Source of the DNA: Clostridia bacterium
GTDB taxonomy: Bacteria > Bacillota > Clostridia > Christensenellales > CAG-917
Assembly (NCBI GenBank): GCA_900769205.1
Contig: CAAGFS010000166.1
Location: 1 to 13,301, forward strand
Direction: 5' to 3'
DNA length: 13,301 bases
Below the pieces are notes generated by a model that saw nothing but the letters and a program-made list of their open reading frames with translations, did no database searches and had not been told where the DNA came from. The stretch's first letter is position 1; each line of letters opens with the position of its first letter. The translations under genes and the position numbers were made by a program. This document shows positions 1-6,189 of the stretch, in pieces.

Positions 1-21
1 CGAATCCGTGTATCTCCACCA
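1..21 (+). tRNA. tRNA 3' end, probably tRNA-Ala (partial, cut by window start)
   Basis: The first 21 bases fit the 3' part of a tRNA: the T-loop remnant CGAAT (1-5), the 3' T-stem strand CCGTG (6-10), the 3' acceptor strand TATCTCC (11-17), discriminator A18 and an encoded CCA (19-21). The intact tRNA-Ile begins 8 nt later, the usual tandem spacing. A 3' acceptor strand of TATCTCC with U at position 70 fits a bacterial tRNA-Ala with its G3-U70 pair. The anticodon lies outside the window, so the identity is inferred. Confidence 0.72.
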
Positions 22-29
22 CACCATAT

Positions 30-106
30 AGGATTGTAGCTCAGCAGGTTAGAGCACCACCCTGATAAGGTGGGGGTCGGTGGTTCGAGTCCACTCAATC
101 CTACCA
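30..106 (+). tRNA. tRNA-Ile (anticodon GAT)
   Basis: A full cloverleaf is visible. The acceptor strands AGGATTG (30-36) and CAATCCT (96-102) pair over 7 bp. The D-stem is GCTC/GAGC. The anticodon stem is CCACC/GGTGG around the loop CTGATAA, with anticodon GAT. The T-arm is GGTGG-TTCGAGT-CCACT with one G-T pair. Discriminator A103 is followed by an encoded CCA (104-106). The total is 77 nt. A tRNA-Ala/tRNA-Ile tandem is often part of, or next to, an rRNA operon, but no rRNA is visible here. Confidence 0.97.
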
Positions 107-110
107 AACA

Positions 111-132
111 AACACTCGCAGAGTGTTTTTTT
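111..132 (+). terminator. Intrinsic terminator of the tRNA unit
   Basis: A perfect 7-bp stem AACACTC (111-117) / GAGTGTT (121-127) closes on the loop GCA and runs into a T tract to 132. It starts 4 nt after the tRNA CCA, so it should end the tRNA transcript. Confidence 0.85.
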
Positions 133-148
133 GTTGCCTTTGTGGACT

Positions 149-188
149 TGCTTGCATCTGAATGCAAGCACGGCTTTGCCGTTTTTTT
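149..188 (+). terminator. Second tandem terminator after the tRNAs
   Basis: Two hairpins stand back to back. The first is a perfect 9-bp stem TGCTTGCAT (149-157) / ATGCAAGCA (162-170). The second is ACGGC (170-174) / GCCGT (178-182), followed by a run of T to 188. The arms abut at A170. This looks like a backup terminator insulating downstream DNA from tRNA or rRNA transcription. Confidence 0.7.
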
Positions 189-189
189 G

Positions 190-335
190 TTTTTCAATCG
201 GCAAGATTTGTCGGGAAAAGCGCGATATTTTTATTTTTCAAAAAAATCACAAAATCTCGGATTTTTAATTTATCATTAACAATCGCCGTTTATCATATAA
301 GCATCATCTCCCTTTCCTGTTTTTGTTTTTATGGA
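190..335. other. AT-rich spacer with no supported gene
   Basis: No open frame here has a convincing start site. The stretch is rich in A and T runs. The only structure seen is the direct 8-bp repeat TTTATCAT at 269-276 and 289-296, for which no function is claimed. Confidence 0.5.
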
Positions 336-367
336 AAAGAGCCTTGGCAGAATTGCCAAGGCTCTTT
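336..367. other. Strong hairpin, 14-bp perfect stem
   Basis: AAAGAGCCTTGGCA (336-349) pairs perfectly with TGCCAAGGCTCTTT (354-367) around the loop GAAT. On the + strand it is followed by CCTT and then A residues, and on the - strand by TCC, so neither side has a full T tract. It lies just beyond the terminator of the leftward 110-aa gene and could act as a backup terminator or mRNA 3'-end stabiliser. It could also be the 3' end of an unannotated small RNA, which the sequence cannot decide. Confidence 0.6.
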
Positions 368-371
368 CCTT

Positions 372-403
372 AAAAAAACGACGTCCTTGTCGGACGCCCT
401 TTT
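372..403 (-). terminator. Intrinsic terminator of the 110-aa gene (possibly bidirectional)
   Basis: Read on the - strand, the stop codon at 405-407 is followed by an A-rich lead, a GC-rich hairpin GGCGTCC-GACAA-GGACGTC with one A-C mismatch (core stem 382-386 / 392-396), and seven T residues (372-378 in + coordinates). The + strand also has T residues after the hairpin (400-406), so it could work in both directions. Confidence 0.85.
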
Positions 404-404
404 T

Positions 405-737
405 TTAATAAATTCTCGCTTCGAAATTGCTTGCGAAACTGCCGTTTTGGTCAACCGAACAAATTGCGGTTTTCCCATCTTTAAAATCAATTTGATACTT
501 CGTCACGGATGTCATCATGCCTTTTGCATTCTTTTCCATTCCGTTTCCGATAACAGTTACGTTTTTGATATCGTTCTTGTTGAAAACATAATCTTCTTTC
601 AATGACGAACCAAAAAACATAAGTGCCGGCTCTCCGTTCTTTTTTGCAAGACCGATATAGCACCCCGCAAATCCGCTTCCGTTTACCTTTCCAAGACAAA
701 CGGTGTTCATTCTAAACATGTTTTTTAGAAATCCCAT
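405..737 (-). CDS. Conserved-looking hypothetical protein, 110 aa
   Basis: I do not recognise this protein and name no function. The start is well supported: AGGAGGAGG (744-752) lies 6 nt upstream of the ATG, a consensus promoter lies at 785-813, and an intrinsic terminator follows the stop. It has no signal peptide and no long membrane segment. The protein alternates short beta-like stretches with Gly/Asn turns, for example FKDGKTAIC at residues 85-93, which would suit a small beta-rich domain of PH-like type; this is only an impression. It is divergent to a 69-aa XRE-type regulator, which is the best guess for its controller. Confidence 0.85.
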   Translation of the reverse strand: MGFLKNMFRMNTVCLGKVNGSGFAGCYIGLAKKNGEPALMFFGSSLKEDYVFNKNDIKNVTVIGNGMEKNAKGMMTSVTKYQIDFKDGKTAICSVDQNGSFASNFEARIY

Positions 738-760
738 ATAATTCCTCCTCCTGTGTTTTT

Positions 761-774
761 AGCCCCATGGGGCT
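761..774 (-). promoter_or_regulatory. Perfect palindrome in the 5' leader of the 110-aa gene
   Basis: AGCCCCATGGGGCT is a 14-bp perfect palindrome. It lies between the predicted transcription start (about 778) and the Shine-Dalgarno (744-752) of the leftward gene. As DNA it could be an operator. As RNA it would form a short GC hairpin at the very 5' end of the message. No direct evidence chooses between these. Confidence 0.5.
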
Positions 775-784
775 TGTTTTCTAA

Positions 785-813
785 ATTGTACTACCTTGGT
801 GCTAAAATGTCAA
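785..813 (-). promoter_or_regulatory. Consensus vegetative promoter for the 110-aa gene
   Basis: On the - strand, a perfect -35 TTGACA (808-813) is followed by a 17-nt spacer and the -10 TACAAT (785-790). This predicts a start near 778 and a leader of about 40 nt. The spacer holds an imperfect dyad around ACC-TT-GGT (793-800), within about 50 nt of the divergent XRE gene, so it may bind that regulator. Confidence 0.85.
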
Positions 814-838
814 TAACTTTTTAATAAGGAAATCAAAT

Positions 839-1048
839 ATGGAAATAATAGTCGTTGAAAGGATCAAAGAATTGATGCAGGAAGAAGGATTAAATCAAAG
901 CCGACTCGCAGAGAAAATCGGTGTTAAACAGAACACCGTAAGCGCATGGCTTTTAGGCAAAAAAGAACCAAGTATCCGTTCGCTGTGGCTTTTAGCCGAC
1001 TACTTCAACGTCGATATAGATTTTATCGTCGGAAGAAAAAACTACTAA
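839..1048 (+). CDS. Small XRE-family helix-turn-helix regulator
   Basis: This 69-aa protein is almost entirely one HTH_3/cro-CI type DNA-binding domain. Residues 6-38 match the usual pattern: RIKELMQEEGLNQSRLAEKIGV, then the recognition helix around QNTVSAWLLGKKEPS (31-45), then a helix ending DYFNVDIDFIVGR. No effector or oligomerisation domain is present, so it probably acts as a dimer bound to DNA. AAGGA (826-830) lies 8 nt before the ATG, a modest ribosome site. It is divergent to the 110-aa gene and shares a roughly 100-nt intergenic region containing that gene's promoter, so local repression is the simplest model. It converges with the TPR gene across a 39-nt gap in which no clear terminator was seen. 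Confidence 0.9.
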   Translation: MEIIVVERIKELMQEEGLNQSRLAEKIGVKQNTVSAWLLGKKEPSIRSLWLLADYFNVDIDFIVGRKNY

Positions 1049-1087
1049 AAACGCCGAGAAGAAAAGTCGACGTCTTCGCAATGCCGA

Positions 1088-1912
1088 TTACTCGCCCTTT
1101 TGCCTTATATACTCCGTGTATGCGCCAAGATATGCGAAGGCGGAAAAGTAAGTGTCGAGTTTCAGCGTTCCCGCCAAAAACGCGTCCGCAAGCAGAGCGT
1201 TTTGCTTGTGCTTGTAGAAAAGATGCACGCCGTAGGTGAAAATGCAAAGTTGCAATTCGTCTTCTTTGGGGATGTTGTCACACTCCGCAAGCGGTGTCCC
1301 TGCAAAAAGTTTGAGCGTTTGAAGATAGCCGGTGTGATGTCCGATTTGCACGTCGTCGAAAAACTTTTCAAGGTCGCCCGACACGTCTTTTTCAAGCTGA
1401 ACGGAGCAGGCAATCGTCCAAAACAAAGACGCAACGTACATATCTCCGTTGTCGCGAGAAAGAACGAGACACTCGTCAAACTCAGTCTTTGCCTTTTGGT
1501 ATTCGCCCTTGCAATAGTTGCAACAAGCAAGCATATACAACGGATCGAGTTTTTCGTCCGCATGGGCAATGCACCACTCAAACTCAACCTCGGCTTTGTC
1601 AAGATTCAACGTGGACAAATATCTTCCCGCACGCTTGCGTCTCGTCTTGTAATCGTCGGGGCGCATTGCGCAAGCCTTTTCAAAGCATTCGAGCGCCTCG
1701 TGGTATCTCATCTGAAAAGCAAGCGCGTCGCCAAGTGCGACGACAAGGTCAAAATCGTCGGGGTTTTCCGCAAGCCTGCGCCTTGCGTTTTGCGTGTTTT
1801 CGTCGTCGGGGACGCTTGCGGCGTGTGCCTTGCCAAAGGCAAGTTCACACTCGCGCAAAGCGTGAATGTCGCTTATGAGATTGCATCCGCAATTGGAGTT
1901 GCCTTGACACAT
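1088..1912 (-). CDS. Tetratricopeptide-repeat protein, 274 aa
   Basis: Repeated helix pairs of TPR type are seen. The clearest spans residues 53-86, with NPDD at the start, ALGDALAFQMRYHEALECFEKA and RPDD at the end. Degenerate copies follow at about 87-120 and 121-154 (YMLACCNYCKGEYQKAKTEF). TPRs are protein-interaction scaffolds, and no catalytic motif is visible. The N-terminus is Cys-rich (C2, C8, C10), which could bind a metal, but this is speculative. No signal peptide is seen, so it is probably cytoplasmic. AAGGAG (1919-1924) lies 6 nt before the ATG, and the gene starts 29 nt after the DppC-type permease stop, so it probably belongs to the importer operon. Its link to transport is unknown. 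Confidence 0.85.
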   Translation of the reverse strand: MCQGNSNCGCNLISDIHALRECELAFGKAHAASVPDDENTQNARRRLAENPDDFDLVVALGDALAFQMRYHEALECFEKACAMRPDDYKTRRKRAGRYLSTLNLDKAEVEFEWCIAHADEKLDPLYMLACCNYCKGEYQKAKTEFDECLVLSRDNGDMYVASLFWTIACSVQLEKDVSGDLEKFFDDVQIGHHTGYLQTLKLFAGTPLAECDNIPKEDELQLCIFTYGVHLFYKHKQNALLADAFLAGTLKLDTYFSAFAYLGAYTEYIRQKGE

Positions 1913-1925
1913 ATTTTGCTCCTTA

Positions 1926-1939
1926 TGCCGAAATCGGCA
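1926..1939 (-). promoter_or_regulatory. Intercistronic hairpin before the TPR gene
   Basis: TGCCGAAATCGGCA is a perfect 14-bp palindrome 2 nt after the permease stop codon and 1 nt upstream of the TPR gene's AAGGAG. It would form a 5-bp stem with a 4-nt loop in the mRNA. It may mark a processing site or tune translation of the last gene. Confidence 0.5.
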
Positions 1940-1941
1940 CT

Positions 1942-2814
1942 TTATTTATACTTTATCGTGCTTTCATGCACGATTTTCTTTCTGAATTCCACAAATTGAT
2001 TGACCATATAGAACGAGATTTGCAACAATATTATGCATACGCCCGGGGCAAGCACCCAGTTGTATTTTCCAAGCGTTATTCCGCCGTAGGTATATGCGTT
2101 GTTCACCATCACGCCCCAGGTCACGTTTTCGAGACTACCCAGCCCCAAAAAGCTCAAAGTCGCCTCAACCATTATGCAACTTGCCACCGACGGTATGAAT
2201 CTTGCCGCCACCACGTCCGCAACGTTGGGCAAAACGTGTCTGAACAAAATTCTCGCGCCGCCGTAACCTATGGATTTGAGCGATTTCACATAGTCGGACT
2301 CTCTCACACTCATCGTCTTTGCTCTGACCGCTCTTGCCGTCGAACACCAACAAAGAAGCGATATCGTCAGAATTATGCTTGCTTGTCCGCCGCTCGAATA
2401 GGAAGCGATGACGATTGCCGCAGGCAACATCGGGATGAGCAAAAAGAAGTTTATGACGCCGTTGACCGCTTCCGAGCATATACCGCCGATATAGCCGGCA
2501 AACACACCCACCGTCACACCTATAACAAGACACGCAAGCGCACTGCTCACCCCCACGACAAGCGTATAGCGCGTGGCAACGATGAGTTGCGACCAGACGT
2601 CGTAGCCGATGTTGTTCGTGCCGAGAAAATGATCCTTCGAACAAGGGAGAAACTTGTCGAAACTCTGCGTAACCGAATACGGCGCAATTTTTTCTCCGAA
2701 AATCGCAAACACGGCAAATGTTGCGAGAATGGCTATGCCGAGTGCGAAAACGATTGTGGACAACACGTATTTTGCTTTATATCCCGCTTTTTTTCTGCGC
2801 ATAACGTCCGTCAT
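1942..2814 (-). CDS. ABC importer permease, DppC/OppC/NikC type
   Basis: A 290-aa inner-membrane subunit of a PepT/Nik-family ABC importer. The first membrane segment is near residues 17-39. It is followed by the family motif HFLGTNNIGYDVWSQLI (62-78), several more hydrophobic segments, and the EAA coupling loop YVKSLKSIGYGGARILFRHV (175-194), which docks on the ATPases. The late motif FLGLG (222-226) is also typical. The start at 2814 is chosen because its ATG overlaps the upstream stop as ATGA and AAAGGAG lies 6 nt before it. The open frame continues upstream to 3462, but that part overlaps the other permease out of frame and is not coding. The length is close to NikC and OppC proteins. Confidence 0.93.
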   Translation of the reverse strand: MTDVMRRKKAGYKAKYVLSTIVFALGIAILATFAVFAIFGEKIAPYSVTQSFDKFLPCSKDHFLGTNNIGYDVWSQLIVATRYTLVVGVSSALACLVIGVTVGVFAGYIGGICSEAVNGVINFFLLIPMLPAAIVIASYSSGGQASIILTISLLCWCSTARAVRAKTMSVRESDYVKSLKSIGYGGARILFRHVLPNVADVVAARFIPSVASCIMVEATLSFLGLGSLENVTWGVMVNNAYTYGGITLGKYNWVLAPGVCIILLQISFYMVNQFVEFRKKIVHESTIKYK

Positions 2815-3785
2815 TTCGCTCTCCTTTGCGACGCGTCCGCAAGAATGCAAATCGCATCTGCCACGAAATTGGAGATCAAAACGGACAAGGCTATCACCAA
2901 CAACGCCGCCTGCAACGTCGGAAAATCTTTGTCGTATATCGCGCGGTTTACAAGCATGCCCACTCCGTCGATAGAAAACACTTTTTCTATCACGATAGAA
3001 CCGGCAATCATGTGCCCGAAACTCGTGCCGAGCATGCTGATGAATGCTCCCGACACGTTTGGGAAAGCATGCACGTGCCTTATCCTTGTCCCACAAAGTC
3101 CTTTCGCTTTTGCGTAAGCGATATAAGGCATATCGGTTATGCTTGCCACCGAATTGCGCACAAGCAAATATTTGTTTGGCGTGCCGGCAATCGCAAGAGT
3201 CGCAACGGGCAAAATCAGGTGCTCTATCCTGTCCGCTATCCTTGCCCACGCACTGTCGGCAACAAACACCGAATTGAGTGCGCCCGACGGCAATATTTTC
3301 CATTCGAACGCAAACAAGATCACTGCCACGATCGCAAGCAAAAACGATGGGATCGCATCGACGAGCACCATACCGCCGGTGATTGCTACGTCCGAAAATC
3401 TCGACTTCTTGTAGCCTGCGATAACTCCGAAGAAATACGCGGCAACCGCCGACAAAATCCACGCCGGAATCGTGATCTGAAGCGTGCGGGGGATCTTTTC
3501 CGCAAGCAATTCGCTCACGTCACGCCCCCTATGATATGAATAACCGAGTTTGCCTTGAAACAAGTTTTTCACGTAATCGGCAAATTGCTCCCCGAGCGAT
3601 TTGTCAAGCCCCATTTCGTGATAAAGCGCATCGTATTCCTCTTGCGACATCGTGCTATCGTCTGCGCCTATGAGATTGCCGAGCGGATCACCGGGCATAA
3701 GGCGTGGCAGGAAAAAGTTGACGATGAAAATCGCAATCAACGCCAAAACGGAAAATATCAGATTTTTTGTCAACCTTTTTGCCAT
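2811..3785 (-). CDS. ABC importer permease, DppB/OppB/NikB type
   Basis: A 324-aa membrane subunit pairing with the DppC-type permease encoded next. An N-terminal membrane segment (about 8-28) runs into the family motif PRLMPGDPLG (27-36). The family's hydrophilic loop follows, then the motif KIPRTLQITIPAW (97-109) and further membrane segments. The EAA loop is at YIAYAKAKGL to FPN (221-243). The ATG at 3785 has a weak AAGGT site 6 nt upstream that abuts a strong hairpin, suggesting lower expression than the binding protein. Its stop overlaps the next start by ATGA. Confidence 0.93.
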   Translation of the reverse strand: MAKRLTKNLIFSVLALIAIFIVNFFLPRLMPGDPLGNLIGADDSTMSQEEYDALYHEMGLDKSLGEQFADYVKNLFQGKLGYSYHRGRDVSELLAEKIPRTLQITIPAWILSAVAAYFFGVIAGYKKSRFSDVAITGGMVLVDAIPSFLLAIVAVILFAFEWKILPSGALNSVFVADSAWARIADRIEHLILPVATLAIAGTPNKYLLVRNSVASITDMPYIAYAKAKGLCGTRIRHVHAFPNVSGAFISMLGTSFGHMIAGSIVIEKVFSIDGVGMLVNRAIYDKDFPTLQAALLVIALSVLISNFVADAICILADASQRRAK

Positions 3786-3796
3786 GTTATTACCTT

Positions 3797-3826
3797 GACA
3801 AAACCGCGTCTATACGCGGTTTTGTC
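3797..3826 (-). promoter_or_regulatory. Intercistronic hairpin between binding protein and permease
   Basis: GACAAAACCGCGT (3797-3809) pairs perfectly over 13 bp with ACGCGGTTTTGTC (3814-3826) around a 4-nt loop. It lies 26 nt after the binding-protein stop and directly against the permease's weak Shine-Dalgarno. No T tract follows on the - strand, so it is not a full terminator. Similar stem-loops after binding-protein genes are known to stabilise that part of the message and keep the binding protein in excess. Confidence 0.75.
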
Positions 3827-3852
3827 TCGTTAAAGAATATTTTGTTGTACTA

Positions 3853-5451
3853 TTATGCTTTTGTCAAAGTTTCAAACGTCTTTACGTTCAAGATTCCGCA
3901 ATTTGCGTCGAATTTGAATCCGTCGAGTTTCGCGGACACCGCTTGAACCGTTGAACCGTAAAAGAACGGAACGCATATAACGTTTTTCACGATATAGTCT
4001 TGATATTCGCCGACCGCTTTATCTCTTTGAGCGGTTGTCTTTGCCGTAGCAATTGCGTTGAGAATTGTTCCGAATTGCGTCAAATTTCCGTCTGCATCCT
4101 TGTCTGCGACTTGACCGTGCGCAACGGGATTCTTTTCCATATCCACAAGGTCAGTATCTGTGGTGAGAGTATATCTCGACGCGTATCCCGCCTCGAAATC
4201 ATATCCTTTTGCGGTTATTTTCACAAGGCTCGCCATATGGTTGCCTTCCTGATAGTACGTTTGCCAATCGCTGCCCTTTTCAACGAGAACGACTTCTACA
4301 AGACCGCTTTCTTCGATTTGAGTTTTCAAAAGAGATGCGTATTGCGTGTCGTCCGTGCCGGAATGAACAAGAAGTTCGAATCTGAACTTGTTGCTTTCGG
4401 TATAGCCTTCTTGTTTAAGCAACGCTTTTGCCCCTTCGAGATCGCGAGTCCACTCTGCAGTTTCCTTATATCCGTCGATGCCGGGCGCAACAAGACCTTC
4501 TCTCGACGCCGTTGCGGTTGCGTCGCCGAACGTTTCGCGAATTTTGTCGAAGTCTATGGATTTTGCAATCGCTCTCTTCACGTTTGCGTTTGTCATCTTC
4601 GCATTGTTGAAGAACATTGCTTTTGTGATTTGTTTCGTCGCAAAAGAGAGAAGGCTGATGTTGCTTTCTTGCGAAAAAGCGTCTGCCGTCGTGGCGTCAA
4701 TGCTTCCGCCGTAGTTGTAGATCATATCAATTTCGCCCGATTTGAGCGCTTGTGCCAACACGTCGGAATTGCCGTATGTCTTGAAAATAACCTTGTCGAT
4801 TTTCACGTTTTCCGCATACGGATATTCGTCGTATTTCTCAAACGTAATCGTGCCTGCGGCGGTATCTCTTCCGACATATTTGAACGGACCTGCGCCGACA
4901 ACGGATTCTTCGTCGGTTAGGGTGTCTTTCGTCTTGCCTTCAAAGAGATGTTTCGGGAAAAGGTTCGCGGATGCGACTTTCGTAAGGAACACGCTGTCGA
5001 GAGTGTTTATCGTGTAAACGAGTTCGCTTCCCGTCACCAACACGTCGGTATAGTCGGTATCTTGTGTCAATGCGCCGTCCAAAGTATATTTGACGTCGTC
5101 AATAGAGAGTGCCGTGCCGTCATGCCAGGAAAAACCGTCTTTGAGCGTAAATCTCACGATTGCGCCGCCGTCCGACACCTTATAATCGCAAGCAACGCCT
5201 TCAAACTTTCCGTCGATTTTCGCAATTGCGGTGAGTTGTGACACCGTGGACGCGATTTTGTCGAAATTGTATCCGGGTGCGCCGCCCGCGGCGTCCAGAC
5301 GATTGAGAGTGTCCACGCTCATGGTCGTGCCGACGACGAGCACCGACGGATTCTTTGCGGGAGGGTTGTCGGGATTGCATGCAAACAAGCAAGTGCAAGC
5401 CATAATCACAACCAGGATCATTCCCAAAAACAATCTTGTTTTTTGTTTCAT
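3853..5451 (-). CDS. Lipoprotein substrate-binding protein, SBP family 5 (peptide/nickel type)
   Basis: A 532-aa extracellular receptor of the importer. The N-terminus is a lipoprotein signal: a basic start (MKQKTR), a hydrophobic core (7-18) and the lipobox LFAC (22-25), so the mature protein would be lipidated at C25 and anchored outside the membrane. The SBP_bac_5 signature is seen at FTLKDGFSWHDG (101-112) followed by the ALSIDDVKYTL segment. AAAGGAG (5459-5465) lies 7 nt before the ATG. The family binds oligopeptides, dipeptides, nickel chelates and others, and the substrate cannot be read from sequence by eye. The gene lies third, after both ATPases, and before the permeases. Confidence 0.92.
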   Translation of the reverse strand: MKQKTRLFLGMILVVIMACTCLFACNPDNPPAKNPSVLVVGTTMSVDTLNRLDAAGGAPGYNFDKIASTVSQLTAIAKIDGKFEGVACDYKVSDGGAIVRFTLKDGFSWHDGTALSIDDVKYTLDGALTQDTDYTDVLVTGSELVYTINTLDSVFLTKVASANLFPKHLFEGKTKDTLTDEESVVGAGPFKYVGRDTAAGTITFEKYDEYPYAENVKIDKVIFKTYGNSDVLAQALKSGEIDMIYNYGGSIDATTADAFSQESNISLLSFATKQITKAMFFNNAKMTNANVKRAIAKSIDFDKIRETFGDATATASREGLVAPGIDGYKETAEWTRDLEGAKALLKQEGYTESNKFRFELLVHSGTDDTQYASLLKTQIEESGLVEVVLVEKGSDWQTYYQEGNHMASLVKITAKGYDFEAGYASRYTLTTDTDLVDMEKNPVAHGQVADKDADGNLTQFGTILNAIATAKTTAQRDKAVGEYQDYIVKNVICVPFFYGSTVQAVSAKLDGFKFDANCGILNVKTFETLTKA

Positions 5452-5466
5452 TGTATTTCTCCTTTC

Positions 5467-5479
5467 GGCGAAATTCGCC
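5467..5479 (-). promoter_or_regulatory. Intercistronic hairpin before the binding-protein gene
   Basis: GGCGAAATTCGCC is a perfect 13-bp inverted repeat (6-bp arms, 1-nt centre), located 11 nt after the ATPase stop and 1 nt upstream of the AAAGGAG of the binding-protein gene. It resembles in placement the hairpins before the TPR and DppB genes. Confidence 0.5.
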
Positions 5480-5490
5480 TTTTGTATTTT

Positions 5491-6189
5491 TTATTTTTCT
5501 TCTTTGCCAACGTTGCCGTCGCTTATCGTATATATTTCGTCGCAAAAATCTTCAACCAATCCGACGTCGTGAGATATGAAAAGCACGGATATTCCCCGCT
5601 CTTTTACCAGCGCGTCTATAAGCTCGATTATAATTTTCTGCGTTGTGGGATCGAGCATTGACGTTGACTCGTCGCACACGAGCATTTGCGGATTGACTGC
5701 AAGTGCGCGCGCTATCACGGCTCTTTGTGCCTGCCCCCCGCTCAAATGCTCGGGCAACCTTTTTGCAAGCGTCCTTTCAAGCCCCACTTCGTCAAAAAGC
5801 GCCATCGTCTTTTCTCGTGCGTCTTTGCACTTTGCCTGTTTTGAAAACACGAGTGCTTCTCTGACCGCGTCGCCTATGCGTTGAGTAGGATCTAACGCCA
5901 TCGACGGTTTTTGCGGAATGAGCTGAACTTTCACGCCTTCTTTCTTATCGTATTTGTTTTTTGCCGAGTACAGCGGTTTTCCGTCAAGAAACACCTGCCC
6001 TTCATCCAAAGCCAACACGCCGCAAAGAATATTCGCAAGCGTGCTTTTGCCTTCTCCGCTTTTGCCGATAAGACCGACTTTTTTGCCGTTTTCGATTGTT
6101 AACGACACTTTTTTAAGCGGATAAACGCTCGATTTTGCTTTGCCCTTTCCCGTGACAAAGGTTTTTGACACGCCGACAACTTCTATCAT
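5491..6189 (-). CDS. ABC importer ATP-binding protein, DppF/NikE type
   Basis: A 232-aa cytoplasmic ATPase. Walker A is GKSGEGKST (42-50), the Q-loop is Q93 in LIPQ, the signature is LSGGQAQR (149-156), Walker B is MLVCDE (169-174), the D-loop is SMLD (177-180) and the switch His is H207. The ATG at 6189 is preferred because it overlaps the upstream stop as ATGA and begins where the domain begins; an in-frame GTG at 6204 would add five residues. It lacks the roughly 100-residue C-terminal extension of DppF-type proteins, so its length is nearer to NikE. It should pair with the ATPase encoded just upstream. Confidence 0.93.
   Translation of the reverse strand: MIEVVGVSKTFVTGKGKAKSSVYPLKKVSLTIENGKKVGLIGKSGEGKSTLANILCGVLALDEGQVFLDGKPLYSAKNKYDKKEGVKVQLIPQKPSMALDPTQRIGDAVREALVFSKQAKCKDAREKTMALFDEVGLERTLAKRLPEHLSGGQAQRAVIARALAVNPQMLVCDESTSMLDPTTQKIIIELIDALVKERGISVLFISHDVGLVEDFCDEIYTISDGNVGKEEK

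Noticed and set aside
96..188. The tRNA-Ile 3' end as an integration (att) site
   Set aside because: No integrase, no repeated copy of the tRNA end and no phage-like genes are visible in the window.
280..325. A tiny - strand frame (six codons) behind GGGAG near 310
   Set aside because: It is too short to support, with no promoter recognised and no conservation evidence available.
162..605. A 147-codon + strand frame after the tRNA terminators
   Set aside because: It has no ribosome site, a Phe/Ser/Ile-rich translation without motifs, and its second half is antisense to the 110-aa gene with strong signals.
1100..1999. A 299-codon + strand frame opposite the TPR gene
   Set aside because: It has no Shine-Dalgarno, and the opposite strand has a good start, TPR repeats and operon context.
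2815..3462. An N-terminal extension of the DppC-type permease, as the open frame continues upstream of 2814
   Set aside because: It overlaps the DppB-type permease in another frame and reads as Arg/His/Cys-rich nonsense. The ATGA start at 2814 with AAAGGAG in front is clearly the real one.
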